DNA from: Solicoccozyma terricola
Lineage: Eukaryota; Basidiomycota; Tremellomycetes; Filobasidiales; Piskurozymaceae
Assembly: GCA_001600875.1 (NCBI GenBank)
Contig: BCLD01000018.1
Coordinates: 396,084 to 460,083 of the forward strand
Length of the DNA: 64,000 bases
Direction of reading: 5' to 3'
Shown here: in pieces, positions 1-10,374 of the stretch
Layout: every line of letters begins with the position of its first letter
Position numbering within the stretch: position 1 is the stretch's first letter
The notes under the pieces: generated by a model
What the model was told of the DNA's origin: nothing
Database searches by the model: none
What the model saw: the letters and a program-made list of their open reading frames with translations, nothing else
Made by a program: the position numbers and the translations under genes

Positions 1-200
1 CGCCTGTTGTGTCACTGTCGCTGTCGCAGTCTCCGTCGGGGGATATGCTGTTGATATTATGACCCAACATGCCTGGTGACATCCTCGGGCGGGTGGTCAC
101 ACTTTCTCACGGGGGTCAGTGGCGAAAATACGGGCAGCAAAGCAAGCAAGCTCGTGGGGATGCATACAATCGGCCCTCTGTCTAACGAAAGCACACAGCC

Positions 201-2271
201 TCACAGTCTCCACCTCCGTCCAAGCATCATCAGTCCCACAATCGCCATCAACGCGGCGATCGCAGAAGCAACAAATGTAGCGCGGAAACATTCCACGCCG
301 TAGCACATCGTCGGTGTCGGGGTCTCGGACGTTGTCTCGCCGCCTTGCTTGGCGGCGATCATGCTGTAGACCATCCCAAAGATGTACTGTGTTGATTTTC
401 ACGCATGAAAACGCGTTAATACGGGAAGATATTCACGCTGGCCTACATCTAAGCTCACCGAGAATATGACCGATCCCAACGCGGAAAAGTACTGCCAATT
501 CGTTTGTATCAATACGTGATTGTTACCCAGTTCCCCTCCCCCCAGGGGGGGCTTGCACACACAAACACTCACCGAAATCATACCCCAAGCGAGCCCGAAA
601 TGAGCCGGTCCATAGTGCTTGGAAGTGATTGCTGGGCTGTTGACGGGGTGAGCGACATTCGCCTCAGTCTCCACGGCAACAAACGAAACCCCGCAACCCT
701 ACACCCACGTCAATGTAAACACCGCTCCATACATTGAACCTACACCGGCGCTAACAACCCACAGTCCTCTCTCCGACGTCATACCCACCCCACCCCAGAT
801 ATACACCCCAAGCAGGACGGCCATACACCCAGCCGCCAGCGTCGACCTCCTGACGTGTCTACGTGAGCCATCTGTTGGAGGCGGCACGACGGGAGAGAGG
901 TAGTCTGCGATGGCCCCAGAGAGGAGACGAGCGATGGTGGATGAGAGGGAAAGGATGAGGATGTGGTGGGATCGTAAGGCCAGGGAGGTTTGAGGGGATA
1001 GGGAGTCATCGGGTGGGAGTAAGGAGGTAAGGATGGAGCCGATACTGGAGAGTATCATTTCCGCAGGGCCGATTGCCACCGCTACAATCCATCCAAAGCT
1101 CCAAAACCCGGGATCCTTCAACAACTTGCTCGCAGTCCAATGTACGTGTACGACCTCGTGCAGATGCTTTCTCCTAGCATCCTGTGACTCTTCCCTCGCA
1201 GCCGCATAGAGCGCTTCAGGTCCACCGATAATCAGCGGCGTGTGTTCGGTCGGATTGAGGAGATGGGATGGTGAGTCTGCATAGTCTGGAGTATCGACTT
1301 CCGAGATTTCCTCTGGAGTTTCGGGTAGGTTCTCCACCGACGGCAGAATCCGCATAAATATAGAGGAGAAGATGTTTACGCTTGGTACGAGGATTGCTAG
1401 GAAGGATAGGTATTTCACCGGCTCTAGCTCGACCGACTCGTTCTTGTTGTCGGTCAACGCCTCGAACACCTCTGCTCTTGCGATCGAGGAGAGGAAAAGG
1501 CTGCTCAATCCGATCGCGGCGAGAGGTAGACTGAGGGCGACGGTGGGATGATGTGGAAAGGATAGCGACGCTGTGGTCAATGCTGCGAAATACGAGCCGA
1601 CGGCTGCCATGCCAACGAGGAAATAACAGAATCCGAGGTAAACGTGGAGGAACGGGGTGCCCGCAGGCAGATGTCGGAGGAGGACTGTGAAGATGCCATA
1701 ACCTGTCGCTGCCAGACAGGCGGACACGAGGGATGCGCTGGGGCAAGACCATGATCCGCTAAGCGATCCCGCCGCTCCAATACGACGTCCCGTCATCTGC
1801 ACTCACAACCTCGGGCCTCGCCTATCACACAAGCTTCCAAGCGGAGCAGCCATGAGATATGTACCGCATATCCCCATGATAACAATCGTCTGACCTTCCG
1901 AGGCGCTCAAACCCAACCGTTTAACGATGACCACGCCGTACTGAGGCCAGGCGTATACGCCATTCGCTGTGAGTGAATTTCCAGCAATGCACACGCATGT
2001 CAAGCCGATGCGAAGCGGGGTTGGCCAGTGGGCGACGTGGAGAATGCGATGGAGGACGGACCGATTCGTCTTGACGTACTCTGGTGGAGACATGGCCATG
2101 AGAGGGTCTGGCGAGGGGTTAACAACGAGCGGGGCGTGAGGACCAAGTTATGCCGTGTATGGCAGTCTTTGCACTCTCACCTGATGGACTCGCGTACGTC
2201 AACGCTGGTCTGCCCTCGGTATCCTGAGCTTCCTCTGCGTCTGGTGATGACCTGGGACTGTGGATGGACAT
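201..2271 (-). CDS. MCH1: MFS transporter, MCH1-like (nodulin-like/monocarboxylate family)
   Basis: Multi-spanning major facilitator of the Mch1 type, a fungal branch related to monocarboxylate permeases and probably vacuolar; its substrate is unknown. Seen: exon 1 begins MSIHSPRSSPDAEE at 2271 and splices (GTGAGAG...CGCCAG) into the exon carrying the first membrane segment, with motif NSLTANGVYAWPQYG and then loop SLCDRRGPRL, typical of the TM2-3 loop. A charged central loop (about residues 240-330) separates two hydrophobic halves. The later exons read HFGLAWGMIS, QYFSALGSVIFS and IFGMVYSMIAAKQGG. The protein ends in LMMLGRRWRL with a TGA at 203-201. The ATG at 2099 is an internal Met; starting at 2271 gives a continuous spliced frame and a usual cytosolic N-terminus. 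Length is about 590 residues, normal for the family. The penultimate intron contains a C-rich stretch. The family assignment is firm; a more distant nodulin-like transporter is the alternative. Confidence 0.8.
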
Positions 2272-2435
2272 GATGTGCTCGGAATTGACCCGCATGGTGG
2301 CACAAGTGACACAGATGGTGACAAGTGACAACTCGAGACATCCAGCTGACGTAATCATTCGTCACCCAGCCAAATCCCAAAACCACACCACCACCCTCCC
2401 AGCGCAATTACCACCAGCAACGCACCCATCCATCC

Positions 2436-4848
2436 ATGCTGGGTCTATCTCCCGGTCAGAGGGACCTGGTGGTCTGCGCAGTGGTGCTCAAGGTGCTGCT
2501 ATATCCAGCATAGTCAGTAGTGGCGATCCTCGAGGTTGGGGGAGCTGAGCTGACGGCTGGTTGAGGCGTTTCAGTCGCAGCACGGATTTTGAGGTGGGTG
2601 TGGATGGATGGACCCGGGGGGGGGGGGGCATCGGACTGACGAAATTTCCTGGTCTCCAGGTCCATCGTAATTGGCTGGCAATCACCCACAACCTTCCGCT
2701 TTCGCGGTGGTACTATGATGTGAGAGGTTGGTGTCGCCATTTCGCTAGAACCATGTTTGACATTTATTTCCACGCAGACCACCTCGCAATGGAGTGCGTA
2801 ATTACCTGCGCTTCCCGAACGTCGTCCTCGCTCATTCACGCTCTACACAGCCCTCGATTACCCTCCATTCTTCGCCTACTTTTCCTACCTCCTCACTCTT
2901 CCTGCTCGTTTCTTCCTGCCTTCCAGTGTATCTTCCACCATCCTCCAGCTTTCATCCCAGCCGATCGAGGACTGGATCACTGTTGTATATATGCGGACAA
3001 CCGTGTTGATTTCAGAGAGCTGTTTGGCTTGGGGACTTTTGCGGTGCGTACGTGGGGCGATTCCTGGTCATTTTACGCTTTCCTGACCAATTTATCGTCT
3101 GTAGGCTATGTGGACCCGCATCCACTCAAGACGCCGTACTCATTCTCCTTCATCCTGGATTCCTCATCCTTGACTCGATACATTTTCAATATAACGCGTT
3201 TTTGTTCGGGATCATGGTTTGGAGTTTGGTTGGAGCCAAAGAGGTGAGCTTGGGACGGGGGATGTATGACGGAGAGACGCCAATGTTTGTTTGTGTCTTT
3301 CTTCTTGTGCCACGACAGGGCAAACCATGGATGTGCGCTGCTTTCTTCGCTGCGTTGTTGAATTTCAAGTGAGGATTTCGCTGCCGAACTGCTCGACCAT
3401 GGGAATCGTTTAAACGACATTCTCCACACAGACACATCTACGTATATCTCGCTCCAGCATGGTTCATCTACCTACTCCGCGCCCACTGCTGGACACCGCA
3501 AGGTGATTGATGGCGTCCCCGGAGTAAACGTCTTAACTGAGCCCTCCCCCCCCCCCCCCGCCAGGTCTCATCAACCTCTCACAGCTGTTTAAAATCGGCG
3601 CAACCACCGTCTCCGTTTTTGCCGTGTCTCTCGGTCCATTCCTGTGGCTCGGACAAGGCAAGCAGTTGCTGGCACGGATGTTCCCATTCACGAGAGGGCT
3701 GATGCATGCATACTGGGCACCAAAGTGAGTATTTGGGGGNGGGGGGGGGGGGGGCGACGGCGTCCACCTCGTTGACATGGGACTTTTAACAGCGCATGGG
3801 CGTTGGTGGCGGTTGTAGATCGAGCGCTACTGTTCGGTGAGTTTCATGGAAACACCACGAGAGGACATGCTACCAACTCCCAATCTCGTAGTCTCCCGAT
3901 ACATCATCCCACTCCCGTCTCTTTCCATCTCTGCCGGTGGCATCTCATCGACTTCGCGAGGTCTCGTCGGTGATACCAACTTTGCCATCATACCTGACAT
4001 CAAACCTATTCACTGCTTTGTCTTGACTGCGATGTCGCAGGTGGTGGGTGTCATTACCTATCACCGGTCATCCCGTTCACACGCTGACCTTTGAAACACC
4101 AAAGGTCCTCCTACGCGAATTATGGCGCAATCCGACATTCCGATCCTTCCTCCGCGGTATCGTACATTGCGGATTCGCGAGCTTCATGTTCGGATGGCAT
4201 GTGCATGAGAAGGCGATCATGTTGGTGTTGGTACCGTTGAGGTGAGGGCGATGCTTTACTGCCCTTACTGGAAGCCACCCAGGAATGACTAACCTCTCCC
4301 ATCCAGCCTTCTCGCAAAAGAGGATAGAAATCATTATAGGGCGTTCGTGGTGGCATCGGTTGCAGGAGTCTATTCGTTGTTCCCCTTGCTGTTCACTCCG
4401 GCCGGTGAGTACGTGTAACAGAGCCGCCGGTTGTTTCCGCTCATCTGTCAACGCCCCGCAGAAACCCCGGTCAAGCTCGGTTATTCGATCGCCTGGGGAG
4501 TGATCGGGTTCACGTCTTTGCAGAAGAGGATCACGGGGTGAGTAAGAGGTCGTTGGTGTTGGTCCATCCGGTGATCAAAGTATTCTTACACGTTGCCACA
4601 CCAGTCCTACCCCCACCTCCACTCCCGTCTCCTCGATCGAGACGATGGAAAACATCTACATGGCCGGGTTCGTTCCGTTACAACTCTTCACGTCTGTCAT
4701 CCACCCGTACGTCCTCCCGCCGACCCTTCGCGACCGATGGGAGTTCCTGCCACTGCTGTGTACGAGTGTGTACTGTGGCGTGGGCGTGTGGTGGAGCTGG
4801 CTGCGTGTGGTGGGAGGAGGAGGAGGAGGAGGTGCTTATAGAACGTAG
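2436..4848 (+). CDS. ALG8: Dolichyl-P-Glc:Glc1Man9GlcNAc2-PP-dolichol alpha-1,3-glucosyltransferase
   Basis: ER-membrane enzyme adding the second glucose to the lipid-linked N-glycan precursor, using dolichyl-phosphate-glucose (established for Alg8). Seen: after splicing, the N-terminus reads [13 protein letters not shown]... [21 protein letters not shown] and continues [25 protein letters not shown], the diagnostic Alg6/Alg8 luminal loop. Further exons give [48 protein letters not shown] and [15 protein letters not shown]. The combination RSTDFEVHRNW plus HIHFQYN-like plus [11 protein letters not shown] points to ALG8 rather than ALG6. The 3' exon ends in a short glycine run and TAG at 4846-4848. 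Introns carry a G13 run (2616-2628), a C14 tract before an acceptor (3546-3559), and a G5-N-G14 tract with one ambiguous base at 3740. The start at 2436 is the only ATG giving the conserved frame across intron 1. It is followed by NSR1 on the same strand, 239 nt downstream. Confidence 0.92.
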
Positions 4849-4900
4849 TGCGATACATGACCTGCCCTCCCCTACCCCCCGCCACCCTGCCCATTTCTTT

Positions 4901-4930
4901 CACGTGCTCGCTGCAATTTTCTCGCACGTG
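4901..4930. promoter_or_regulatory. Paired CACGTG E-boxes upstream of NSR1-like gene
   Basis: Two palindromic CACGTG sites (4901-4906 and 4925-4930), 24 nt apart start to start, lie 160-190 nt before the NSR1-like ATG. In fungi such sites bind bHLH factors of the Cbf1/Pho4/Tye7 type. The same hexamer appears upstream of several other genes here, so it is probably a general promoter element. The role is inferred from position only. Confidence 0.45.
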
Positions 4931-5087
4931 ACTTTAATAATTTCACTGTTTTGGCCACTCGAGAGATTTCAGCAGAGGGCTACAAAGTTTCGTCCCTCTT
5001 CCCCGTCCTTGGATCTATCTCCACCATCTACATCCACAATCATAATCCCCCATCCGCATCACTCTCATTCCACAATCATCTCCAATA

Positions 5088-7041
5088 ATGGGTAAATCAT
5101 CAAAGAAGGAGTCAAAGCAGGCAGTCGTCGTCGAGGCCCCTGTCGCCGCCGTCAAGGCCGAGAAGAAGGATAAGAAGGAGAAGAAGGAGAAGAAGGTCGA
5201 GGCTCCAGTAGCTCCGGTCGAGGTCAACGGCAAGGTACGTCCCCTTTCTTATACTTCATCTCTCTGTCTCATCATCCGCTCGTGAATTTCTCATGACTTT
5301 CGCCGACTCGTATCCCTCATTCCGTTTCCATCGCCGCTTCCATCATCCATGTAGAAGTCGAAAAAGTCCAAAAAGGTCAAGGAGCCCACCCCTCCTCCAC
5401 CTCCCTCCGAGTCTTCCGACTCCGAGGAGAGTGAGAGCAGTGATGATGAGAGTGACGACGAGTCGTCAGTTGAGGCAATAGCTCCGGCAGTAGCTGCCAA
5501 AGAGGTACGTATCATTCGGCGTCGCGGTTGGTTCTATATACGTCTACTTAGCCGTCCGCGTTCCCCATGTTACCGCAACGTAGTCGTCCTCCGAGGAGTC
5601 GTCTGACGAGGAATCCGATGATTCATCCGATGAGGAGCCAAGTAAAGCCGATCAGGTGGTGGTCAAGGGTGGGAAGGAGGAGGTGTGTCGGGAAGGAAAG
5701 GGAAAATAAATTTTTGGAGGATCACATGAACTGATCGTTTTTTTTTTTTTTTTTTTTTTTTTTTTCCCTTCGTTTTTTTTCCCCTTCGCATCACAGTCTT
5801 CCGACGAGGAGAGCAGCGAGGAGGAGGAGTCAAGTGACGAGGAGGAGGAGAAGGCCGCTCCCGCTGCCGCTGCCGTCAAGGTGAGAGGCTCTCCTACTAT
5901 CCGTCCGTCGTTGCTCCGTCCGCTGACATTTCGGAACATGTCACAGGCCGACGCTGAGAGCAGTGAGGAGGAGTCTTCTGACGAGGAGGACAGTGACGAC
6001 GAGGAGGAGGCTCCAGCTGCTACCAACGGTGAGTCTGGTAATCCTTTTTTTTTTGTCCTTTCTCAACCCTCGAATGCTGATCCCAAAACCCTTTCTCCGC
6101 TCCCAGGCAAGCGCAAGGCCGAGGAAGAGGTCGAGCAGCCAGCCAAGAAGGCCAAGACCGTGGCCGCCGCCGCCGTCCCCGCCGCTACCACCTTTACCGC
6201 CGAGGGTGAGCAGGAGCCTACCCTCAACGTCTTTGTCGGCCAGCTCTCCTGGAACGTCGACAACGAGTGGCTTCAATCCGAGTTCGCCGAGTGTGGTGAG
6301 ATCTCATCTTGCCGCGTCATGATCGACCGTGAGACCAACCGATCGCGTGGTTTCGGTTATGTCGAGTTCGCCGACCTCGACGCCGCCGCTGCCGCCGTCG
6401 CTCTCAACGGCAAGGAGGTCGATGGTCGTGCCATCAAGGTCAACTACGCTGCTCCTCGCCCACCACCAAACACCGAGAAGCGTGCCGACCGATTCGGTGA
6501 CAAGACCAACGAACCCGCTCCAGTTCTCTTCGTCGGCAACTTGTCATTCGGCGTCAACGAGGATATGCTGCACGAAACTTTTGCTTCCCACGGTGACGTC
6601 CAGTCCGTCCGTATCCCAACCGACAGGGAGTCTGGTGCACCCAAGGGTTTCGCCTACGTCGAGTACGGAGACGTCGACCAGGCCAAGGCCGCGTTTGCCG
6701 CTCTCAAGGGTACCGATCTCGATGGCCGGACTATGAGGCTCGACTACGCACCGCCAAGGAACAACGACGGTGGTGACCGTGGTGGTCGTGGTGGTGGTCG
6801 TGGTGGTGGTGGCCGTGGCGGTGGTCGTGGTGGATTCGGTGGTGACCGTGGTGGCCGTGGCGGTGGTCGTGGTGGATTCGGCGGTGACCGTGGTGGCCGT
6901 GGTGGTGGTCGTGGTGGTGGTTTCGGTGGTGACCGTGGTGGTGGTGGTCGAGGTGGTGGCCGTGGCCGTGGCGCTCCTCGAGGAAACCCCCGAACCGGTG
7001 GTGCCGTCCCAGGAGAGGGCAAGAAGATTACCTTTGATTAG
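5088..7041 (+). CDS. NSR1: Nucleolin/NSR1-like nucleolar RNA-binding protein
   Basis: Nucleolar protein for pre-rRNA processing and ribosome assembly, by homology to yeast Nsr1/Gar2. Seen: N-terminus MGKSSKKESKQ, a Lys-rich segment, then a series of Ser/Asp/Glu blocks typical of CK2-phosphorylated acidic stretches, each block largely on its own small exon. A basic KRKAEEEVEQPAKKAK segment looks like a nuclear localisation signal. Two RRMs follow. RRM1 has RNP2 LNVFVGQLSW and RNP1 RSRGFGYVEF; RRM2 has VLFVGNLSF and PKGFAYVEY. A C-terminal RGG/GGRGG domain of about 70 residues (6770-6980) follows, and the protein ends KKITFD with TAG at 7039. RGG arginines are normal targets of arginine methyltransferases. 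One intron contains T28 (5738-5765). Immediately 3' lies a C66 tract. Identification is firm at family level. Confidence 0.92.
5738..5765. repeat. T28 homopolymer in an NSR1 intron
   Basis: A run of 28 T on the coding strand lies within the intron before the exon starting SSDEESSEEE. It could serve as an extended polypyrimidine tract. It contrasts with the C and G runs used in most other introns of the window. Confidence 0.9.
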
Positions 7042-7053
7042 ATGTTTCTCGCC

Positions 7054-7054
<1 letters not shown>

Positions 7055-7120
<66 letters not shown>
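7055..7120. repeat. C66 homopolymer downstream of NSR1
   Basis: An uninterrupted run of 66 C starts 13 nt after the NSR1 stop codon. It lies between the convergent 3' ends of NSR1 (+) and the PP4 catalytic gene (-). Tract length is unlikely to be exact in any assembly. Confidence 0.9.
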
Positions 7121-7121
<1 letters not shown>

Positions 7122-7391
7122 CCTTCCCCCACTCCCTCCCTCCCTCTTCAAAAGCAGCAATGCACTCCCCGATCACCCAGCGTCTACCGGTTTACTTCTC
7201 TAGGTTCTAATGGGGTGCCTACTGTGTAACAAGTACTATGTGATGCCTATTAGATTCCCAAGCTGCACGGTTTTCATGAATAGTTTTCATGAGTCTTTGG
7301 ATGGCCATTTCATCAGGCGATTACAACATGTGGGGGGGGTTTGGTACACGGTACGGGGCTCATTACAGGTGGGGTTTGTTACACGATTTCG

Positions 7392-7643
7392 TTACAGGAC
7401 TGGCGATTGAAGGGTTAGCGATCGGGCGATCGGTCGGTGGAACCTACATCAGACTCACAGTACTCTGGTAAAGGTCGTTTTGAAGGTATTCCCTTGGCGT
7501 CCTGGAGAAGGGGATGACCCCGTCAGCATTCGCGCTCTCATGGCGACCAGTCATCGTAACCCACCTGCGGAGCGCTCTCAAACACCTTGTACTCTTGTCT
7601 CAAATCCTCATCGAGCTCTAGTATCGAAGCGACGTTCCCGCAT
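7392..7643 (-). CDS. PPH3: Protein phosphatase 4 catalytic subunit, C-terminal exons (detached)
   Basis: Three exons complete the PP4 catalytic protein whose N-terminal part lies at 9084-10153. Exon 7643-7565 follows an acceptor (C-run, AAACCAG) and, in phase with the upstream partial codon, reads [19 protein letters not shown] and then VFESAPQ. Exon 7501-7459 reads [14 protein letters not shown]. The last exon, 7399-7392, supplies FL and a TAA stop. The C-terminus PEYFL matches the invariant carboxymethylated DYFL/YFL tail of PP2A-like phosphatases. The split Arg codon (AG at 9085-9084, A at 7643) restores YCYRCGNV exactly. The N gap and a thiolase fragment between the two parts look like an assembly insertion into a poly-C intron rather than biology. 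Confidence 0.88.
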
Positions 7644-7650
7644 CTGGTTT

Positions 7651-7760
7651 GGGGGGGGGGNNNNNNNNNNNNNNNNNNNNNNNNNNNNNNNNNNNNNNNN
7701 NNNNNNNNNNNNNNNNNNNNNNNNNNNNNNNNNNNNNNNNNNNNNNNNNNNNNNNNNNNN
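7651..7760. other. Assembly gap (G10 followed by 100 N)
   Basis: Ten G followed by exactly 100 N marks a scaffold join of unknown size. On the minus strand it falls in the polypyrimidine tract of the last-but-two intron of the PP4 catalytic gene. Confidence 0.98.
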
Positions 7761-7842
7761 GCAGATGATCATAGCATGCCTGTCACCTGTTGCCACTGGG
7801 GTATTCGCCACCCCGCCACCCCGCCACCCCGCCACCCACTTT

Positions 7843-7848
7843 CACGTG
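7843..7848. promoter_or_regulatory. CACGTG E-box upstream of thiolase fragment
   Basis: TTCACGTGAC lies about 190 nt before the thiolase ATG, preceded by a short CCACCCCG tandem repeat (7809-7838). It is the same element found upstream of five other units here. Function is inferred. Confidence 0.35.
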
Positions 7849-7919
7849 ACACTCTCCCGGTTATTCGCTGCCGGTTAATGAGGGATACTAGGTCATCGTC
7901 CATCCATCCGCAACATATA

Positions 7920-8031
7920 TACACAGACAGAGACAGACAGACAGACAGACATCCACACACACATCCACACACACTCATCCACCAACACACACACACACAC
8001 ACCCACACACCCACCCACACCCCCCACACAC
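7920..8031. repeat. CA/GACA-rich microsatellite in thiolase 5' leader
   Basis: GACA repeats followed by imperfect ACAC and CCACACAC repeats run right up to the thiolase ATG at 8033. The leader would be C/A-rich and unstructured. Confidence 0.8.
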
Positions 8032-8032
8032 A

Positions 8033-8950
8033 ATGTCATCCACTCTCCAATCCATCACTTCGGCACTTCCATCCTTTGGTAGAGCTAGATTACTAATCAA
8101 CTCCTCGGACGATGTCGTTATCGTAGATGCATGCAGGACAGCCGTCACAAGGGTGAGTAGGGGGGGTTAGGAAGGAGCGGAGGCGGGTCATGTTCACTGA
8201 TTCGTTTATTATCACGTCACACCGGTGGGGTGGAATGGTGTTTGATTAGGCCAAGAAAGGTGGATTTAAAGATACGGGACCGGAGGAGTTGTTGGTAGCT
8301 GTGATGAAGGCGTCATTGGAAAGAAGCGGTGTCGATCCGTCGGTCATCGAGTACGTTGGGTTTCGGCGTGGTGGTTCTTATTTATGGAATAACTGATCCG
8401 TTTGCCTTTTCTCCCACCCTCCTGGTCTACCCCTTCGCTCACTGCATCGCGAACCATTCTTATCCGCTCGTCTCCATGTTCTCCCTTCTCTATTCGCTGT
8501 TCTCCGTTCTCTCTCTCTTCGTCGCTTCTTTGACCGTCCATCCCCATTTCTATTTCTCACTGAATCCCATAAATTTCCCACCAAACTCATTAATCTTATC
8601 GTCCCCCCCCTTTCTTCTCCGTCCTTCGTTCCGTTTCCTCGTTCGTTTTCATCGTTTTTCATCTGGTCACGGATACGCACTTTCCACCTCTTTTTCCTCT
8701 CCCTATCTCCCTCTCTCTCTATATATCTTTATTCTCTCTCTCTCTCTCTCTCTCTCTCATCCCTCTCTCATCCCCTCTCTCTCCCCACTTCTCTCCCCAC
8801 CTCTCTCCCCACCTCTCTCCCCACCTCTCTCCCCACACCCCGTAATCTTTCCCATTTTCACAGGGATATCGCAGTTGGAAACGTACTTCCACCAGGTGGA
8901 GGTGTTAATGTAGCTAGAATGGCTATGTTGGCTGCTGGAATTCCATATAC
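8033..8950 (+). CDS. 3-ketoacyl-CoA thiolase, N-terminal fragment only
   Basis: First three exons of a POT1/ACAA1-type thiolase, which cleaves 3-ketoacyl-CoA in peroxisomal beta-oxidation. Exons are 8033-8152, 8250-8350 and 8864-8950. Seen: [15 protein letters not shown], then [14 protein letters not shown], then [20 protein letters not shown] and AAGIPYT. These are the family's conserved N-terminal blocks, ending just before the active-site Cys region. Only about 100 of roughly 400 residues are present. Exon 3 ends in a normal GTGAGT donor, but 50 nt later the sequence runs into G32 and then another gene in reverse. No clear PTS2 was recognised in the first 30 residues. Intron 2 is unusually long (513 nt) and CT-rich. 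The rest of the gene must lie elsewhere in the genome, so the truncation is probably an assembly artefact. Confidence 0.85.
8712..8834. repeat. CT microsatellite and CCCCACCTCTCT tandem repeat
   Basis: A (CT)n stretch and at least four copies of a 12-nt CCCCACCTCTCT-type unit lie in the long thiolase intron 2. They make an extended pyrimidine tract ahead of the CAG acceptor at 8861-8863. Confidence 0.85.
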
Positions 8951-9007
8951 GTGAGTTTGCCATGCGGGGAAGCAATTTCCCTCAGGGAGGGGTTTCTTGG
9001 GTGGAAA

Positions 9008-9039
<32 letters not shown>
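9008..9039. repeat. G32 homopolymer at the thiolase / PP4 junction
   Basis: Read on the plus strand it follows the start of a thiolase intron. Read on the minus strand it directly follows the branch point (CTACTGAC) of a PP4 intron. It is the right-hand edge of the segment that appears inserted in the PP4 gene. Confidence 0.95.
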
Positions 9040-9040
<1 letters not shown>

Positions 9041-9083
9041 CAGTAGGAGGGACTTTTCAACTTTGTGTTCAAAAGGCACCCAC

Positions 9084-10153
9084 CTATAACAGTAATTTGG
9101 CGCACTCCACACGGTCACTATTCTCCTATCAAACATCAACTTGTACCCCTCCATAACAAGTTGATGTGCTCGTGCGACCAGCTCAATGTCATTGTTGTAG
9201 TTGAACATTCGAACGATGTCTGCGCCAAAGAGATAGCCTGCACCGCGTGGTGACACTCCCCAGCCCTCGATGTCATCCGGGTCTGACCACAGGAGGTCAC
9301 ACATTGGACCGTCGTTGGGTACCTCTTGTTTGCGGTCGATCACGCGGATCTGCGGGGTGTAAAGGCGTTGGTCGCGAGTCGTAGTGGATTTCTGCCCACT
9401 CCGTCTCACCTGATCCAACGTCCCAACAACTGGACTCAGCCCTCCATGAACGCAGAAAACTCTCCCATCAACCACGGCTCCCAAACTCAGATGATCAAAG
9501 ACCTCGCAACAATACCGCCAAACGTTGACACTCCCGTATTTCCGTTGACACTCGTCGTAAAAACCGTAAACCTGAGTGATATGTCGAGATTCATGATTGC
9601 CACGGATGAGGGTGATGCGGTCCGGGTATCGGACTTTGAGGATGAGTAGGAGGAGGAATGTTTCGACAGAGTAGAAGCCACGGTCGACAAAGTCACCTGG
9701 GAGGGGAAGGCGAAGGGGTCAACATTGGCAGGGTCGGATGAAACCCAGGGACAAGTTCGTGCTCACCCATGAACAAGTAATTCGTCTCGGGACACCAACC
9801 TCCCACTCTGAACAGCTCCAAGAGATCGAAGAATTGGCCGTGGATATCGCCGCAGATCTGGAAGGGGCCGTGCGGGGGGATTGAGTCTCGAGGGGAACGA
9901 ACCCGTAACGGCCATTACACAACAGCACTCACCGTCACCGGACTATCCACATACTGCACATTCCCTTCCTCTATGAGTAGCTCCTTGGCCTTTGAGCACA
10001 ATCGTTTGACCTGCTCCTCGGATATTGGCTCGCAGCGTTTCAGCTGAGCGATTTGTCTGCGATGGACGGGGCGAGTGAGTGGGGTGTGCTACTCGGTCAA
10101 GCAGCTGACGGCTGGGACACCCACTGGTCTAGATCGCTCATCGATGACACCAT
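9084..10153 (-). CDS. PPH3: Protein phosphatase 4 catalytic subunit, N-terminal exons
   Basis: Serine/threonine phosphatase of the PPP family, PP4/Pph3 type, which dephosphorylates DNA-damage and cell-cycle substrates (family knowledge). Seen after splicing: [115 protein letters not shown] and [10 protein letters not shown]. These supply all metal ligands and catalytic His/Arg residues. The [18 protein letters not shown] and [13 protein letters not shown] segments favour PP4 over PP2A, PP6/Sit4 or Ppg1. The start at 10153 is followed 12 nt later by a second ATG (10141); either could be used. The last exon here ends at 9084 in a GTGGGT donor, and the sequence then enters poly-C. The remaining exons are found at 7392-7643. 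Confidence 0.93.
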
Positions 10154-10291
10154 GGCCGAGCTGCGAGGCGTGGGCTGCAGGGTGGTAGTGGTGGTGACTA
10201 GCCGCCGTGTCCTTGCTATGCTGTTGCTTGTCGGTATGGTCGAGAGCAGCACCCCGTCTGTCTGTCAACATCCCAGAGACCGACGAACGAT

Positions 10292-10297
10292 CACGTG
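10292..10297. promoter_or_regulatory. CACGTG E-box upstream of PP4 catalytic gene
   Basis: TCACGTGA lies 139 nt upstream of the PP4 ATG, in the 221-nt gap to the STIMATE-family stop codon. It is a palindromic site of the bHLH type; its role is inferred from position. Confidence 0.4.
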
Positions 10298-10374
10298 ACA
10301 TCATTTCGGGTGGCGAATCGGGTGGCGAATCAACAGTTACAACGGGGGGGGGACTAGTATACAACGACTGCTCC

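Noticed and set aside
6544..7176. 210-codon minus-strand frame rich in Thr and Gly
   Set aside because: Antisense shadow of the NSR1 RGG repeat plus the downstream C66 tract; the plus-strand frame has two complete RRMs.
8033..9083. Natural gene-within-intron arrangement of thiolase inside the PP4 gene
   Set aside because: The thiolase is cut off inside its own intron and the segment is bounded by an N gap and a G32 run, which fits a scaffold error better.
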